DNA of 15,918 bases from the NCBI GenBank assembly GCA_902489955.1, contig CABUBY010000030.1, forward strand, positions 1 to 15,918, written 5' to 3'. A program made the position numbers and the translations under genes. The notes beneath the pieces were generated by a model that saw nothing but the letters and a program-made list of their open reading frames with translations, was not told the origin of the DNA and ran no database searches. Positions 14,306 to 15,918 of this stretch are shown here, in pieces; positions within the stretch are counted from its first letter, which is position 1; every line of letters starts with the position of its first letter. This stretch comes from an uncultured Collinsella sp. Its GTDB lineage: Bacteria > Actinomycetota > Coriobacteriia > Coriobacteriales > Coriobacteriaceae.

Positions 14306-15067
14306 CTAGATAAAGAGCTCGCATTCCTTCCGCACGACGCAAACCTTGCTCAGCATCTGGGAAACAGCGGATAGCTTGTTGGGATCAAGCTTACGAGCGC
14401 CTCGCGGACATACGGCAATGCAGCGCATGCAGGAGATGCACGCCTCGCCAGCTGCTCGTTTGGGGTCACCTTTGTCGATAGCACAAACGGGGCACGCCGC
14501 GGCGCATGCGCCGCAGGAGACGCAATCCTCTGTTGCCTCGGGTGCCATGCGGTGACCTCCAGCTTGTTTATAAGGACGATTGCCGGGGATAGAGGGCTCG
14601 GACGCGTCCTCAGCCAACAGCTTTTGCTGAATTTGCTGCGCAAACTCTGCGAGCTGCGCCGCATCCTGCGCATCCGGACGACCGGCAGCAAACTGTCGCG
14701 CGATGGAATGTTCTGCAACGGCTGCAACTGCCGCGATCACCCGGAATCCCGCATGCTTCGCAACGTCCTCCAGCTCTACGAGCGTGTCCTCAAACGCGCG
14801 GTTTCCGTATACACAAACCAAAACAGCCCGAGCCCCGTTGCCGCGCACCATACCCAACCGGTCAGCCACCACAGCCGGGATTCTACCGGCATACGCCGGC
14901 ACAGAGATTACGGCCACGTCGTCCTCAGTCATCGAGGCAGCGCTGAAATCTAGCCCGCTATCGGTCAGATCGACGGTAACGGTATTCTTGTCCAGCGCTC
15001 CAGCCACAAGGCAAGACACCTTCTCCGTTCCACCCGTCGGACTAAACACAATTTCGAATACGCTCAT
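14306..15067 (-). CDS. EFR1-family flavodoxin-ferredoxin fusion
   Basis: This is a 253-residue cytoplasmic redox protein. The N-terminal half (1-150) is flavodoxin-like, with an FMN-phosphate loop SPTGGTEK (9-16) and a conserved VPAYAGRIP segment (56-64). The C-terminal part carries two [4Fe-4S] ferredoxin motifs: C182/C185/C188/C192 in CVSCGACAAACP and C210/C213/C216/C220 in CISCMRCIAVCP. This is the layout of EFR1-type proteins of anaerobes. They probably move low-potential electrons, though partners are not established. The ATG at 15067 has GGGGGAGGG about eight bases upstream. It is monocistronic here, with the palindromic repeat right after its stop. It could share an electron pool with the hydrogenase, but nothing in the sequence links them. 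Confidence 0.92.
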   Translation of the reverse strand: MSVFEIVFSPTGGTEKVSCLVAGALDKNTVTVDLTDSGLDFSAASMTEDDVAVISVPAYAGRIPAVVADRLGMVRGNGARAVLVCVYGNRAFEDTLVELEDVAKHAGFRVIAAVAAVAEHSIARQFAAGRPDAQDAAQLAEFAQQIQQKLLAEDASEPSIPGNRPYKQAGGHRMAPEATEDCVSCGACAAACPVCAIDKGDPKRAAGEACISCMRCIAVCPRGARKLDPNKLSAVSQMLSKVCVVRKECELFI

Positions 15068-15124
15068 CTAGACACCCTCCCCCTACGCTCAGCAACGCGT
15101 CAAGCCGTTTTCACATCCAGCCAG

Positions 15125-15147
15125 AGTATACGGCGCATGGGGGGGGG
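15125..15147 (-). promoter_or_regulatory. Possible EFR1 promoter with G9/C9 tract in spacer
   Basis: On the minus strand TATACT (15130-15125) is a good -10 box about 58 bases before the EFR1 start. The 17 bases upstream of it contain nine consecutive C (15147-15139). The hexamer at the -35 place, GGAGCT, is a poor match, so the promoter is tentative. GGGGAGCTCCCC at 15144-15155 is a perfect palindrome overlapping this site. Confidence 0.35.
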
Positions 15148-15286
15148 AGCTCCCCGTTTTGGTGCGCCAGGCAGCCCGATACACCAACCCATACTGCCCG
15201 CCTTTTCGGTTTGCATAATTCCCGGTACAGATTGCATATATTTACTGGATACCGCCGCGTTCTCCTGAGGTACCCCATCCCAGCAC

Positions 15287-15519
15287 GTGCAAAAAACGGA
15301 GTATTCTGCAGCGCGCTCGCGCCAGCAATACCCCGAGCGGGCAAACCTTTAGGGCGCTGCGTCATTTTGGGTTCCGACATAGCGAGAATGACGTACCTTT
15401 GCTTCGAAAAACGGCGAAATCTAACTCAAAACGCTCATAGGGAGTATCTGAAGGCCACCGTTGGCAATACCAAATCGTATGCAGCCAACTAGAGCTGCAG
15501 AATACTCCAAAAAATGCAC
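15287..15519. repeat. MITE-like non-coding element with 15-bp terminal inverted repeats
   Basis: GGAGTATTCTGCAGC at 15298-15312 is repeated in perfect inversion at 15494-15508. The inversion resumes outside an A-tract with GTGCA (15287-15291) and TGCAC (15515-15519). Inside, CGTCATT/AATGACG (15360-15366, 15387-15393) makes a second hairpin, and GGAGTATCTGAAG near 15441 is a degenerate third copy of the end motif. No reading frame inside has a Shine-Dalgarno or family resemblance. It has the shape of a small non-autonomous mobile element or a structured RNA; I cannot tell which. Confidence 0.6.
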
Positions 15520-15628
15520 GGCGCACCCCATGGGACCCATTGCCGCATGGCAGGAAACAGGTCCACGGCATCCTCTAGATGCATTCCCGAGGAAATCACA
15601 TTTGAACTAGCGATCGGATACGGCAAAC

Positions 15629-15662
15629 AAAAAAGGGCCCCGAGTGTAGTTGCTCGGGGCCC
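15629..15662 (-). terminator. Strong intrinsic terminator of the RG-rich gene
   Basis: A perfect 10-bp GC stem (GGGCCCCGAG at 15635-15644 with CTCGGGGCCC at 15653-15662) and an 8-nt loop are followed on the minus strand by six T (15634-15629). It lies 33 bases past the TAA at 15696-15698. This is a textbook rho-independent terminator for leftward transcription. Confidence 0.93.
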
Positions 15663-15695
15663 AAACTCGTCTCGCCTTACCGCGCGACGAGCATG

Positions 15696-15918
15696 TTACT
15701 TGCGCTTGCCGCCACCGTCACCGGGGCGACGGGAGCTGCTGCCGCGCTTGCCGCCACGGCTGTTGCCATAGCTGCCACGGTTATCGCGACCGCCGGCACG
15801 GCCGCCACGGGAGCCGGCCTGGTTGCCGCCGCGAGCGCCACGATAGCCGCCACGACGCTCCTCGCGGGTATCGTCGTAGTTGCGCCAGTCATCGCGACGA
15901 TCGCGGCTGGCACGCGGG
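15696..15918 (-). CDS. Arg/Gly-rich C-terminus, probably DEAD-box RNA helicase (partial)
   Basis: The frame is open from the right edge to a TAA at 15698-15696 and gives 73 residues. They are rich in Arg, Gly, Asp, Ser and Tyr, with repeated RGG-type units (ERRGGYRGARGG, GSRGGRAGGRD, NSRGGKRGSS) and a basic end GGGKRK. Such tails are common in actinobacterial DEAD-box RNA helicases and some other RNA-binding proteins, where they bind RNA without sequence preference. The catalytic core lies outside the window, so the helicase call is an inference. The terminator 33 bases downstream and the absence of stops support a real gene end. An overlapping frame of similar length (15677-15913) is Ala/Val-rich and is a shadow. 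Confidence 0.7.
   Translation of the reverse strand, partial: PRASRDRRDDWRNYDDTREERRGGYRGARGGNQAGSRGGRAGGRDNRGSYGNSRGGKRGSSSRRPGDGGGKRK

Larger units (their letters stand above)
15068..15695. other. Gene-free stretch between EFR1 and the RG-rich gene
   Basis: These 628 bases hold the putative EFR1 promoter, the inverted-repeat element at 15287-15519, and the terminator at 15629-15662, all listed separately. The remainder (about 15156-15286 and 15520-15628) shows no convincing coding frame, tRNA or rRNA. Short open frames here lack ribosome-binding sites and coding-like composition. Confidence 0.6.

Noticed and set aside
15211..15492. A 93-codon plus frame in the gene-free stretch
   Set aside because: It has a weak TTG start without a ribosome-binding site, spans the inverted-repeat element and has no recognisable sequence.
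15287..15519. CRISPR array or attachment site made from the GGAGTATTCTGCAG copies
   Set aside because: There are only two exact copies, in inverted orientation, plus one degenerate copy. There are no regular spacers, no cas genes, and no integrase or tRNA nearby.
15111..15571. Minus frames of 89 and 69 codons (15111-15380 and 15362-15571)
   Set aside because: They overlap each other and the inverted repeats, with no Shine-Dalgarno and non-coding-like composition.

Overview
The window reads as chromosomal DNA from a GC-rich, anaerobic, fermentative actinobacterium. The best guess is a Coriobacteriia gut commensal of the Collinsella type. The signs are high GC with GC-ending codons, a group A [FeFe] hydrogenase, a GH4 phospho-alpha-glucosidase with its PTS, an EFR1-type flavodoxin-ferredoxin, and short GGGGAC/GTCCCC-flavoured intergenic palindromes. 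The genus is inferred, not shown. Almost everything lies on the minus strand; only the gene fragment at the left edge is on plus.

Layout. 2-1714 (+): most of a YgiQ-family radical SAM protein, its start lost at the edge, ending tail-to-tail with a CPBP membrane protease (1711-2631, -). 2649-3139: a strong hairpin repeat, a lone RelB/DinJ-type antitoxin, and an AT-rich palindrome that could be its operator. 3140-9218 (-): four tightly packed genes, read right to left. They encode a NuoF-fragment/GltD-like flavoprotein, an [FeFe] hydrogenase HydA, a Tat-lipoprotein solute-binding protein, and a permease fused to its ATPase. Stops and starts overlap or nearly touch, so this looks like one transcript joining H2/NAD(P)H chemistry to an importer of unknown substrate.

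9406-14127 (-): an alpha-glucoside PTS operon. It has a promoter, a leader with RAT-like competing hairpins, a glucose-type EIIA, a BglG/LicT antiterminator, EIICB and a GH4 6-phospho-alpha-glucosidase, closed by a 15-bp-stem hairpin. The sugar is imported and phosphorylated by EIICB, using phosphate passed on by EIIA. GH4 then hydrolyses the product, and the antiterminator probably senses PTS flux and opens the leader. 14175-14292: a second copy of the hairpin-repeat arm plus a 62-nt nested palindrome. 14306-15067 (-): EFR1 flavodoxin-ferredoxin, with a nine-G tract in its putative promoter. 15068-15695: about 630 nt without a credible gene. It holds a 222-nt element bounded by perfect 15-bp inverted repeats and a textbook terminator. 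15696-15918 (-): the Arg-Gly-rich C-terminus of an RNA-binding protein, probably a DEAD-box helicase, cut by the window edge.

I see no tRNA, rRNA, CRISPR array, transposase gene or phage gene. The most promising unexplained items are the hydrogenase-ABC gene cluster with its unusual electron-input subunit, the PTS leader, and the repeat elements.
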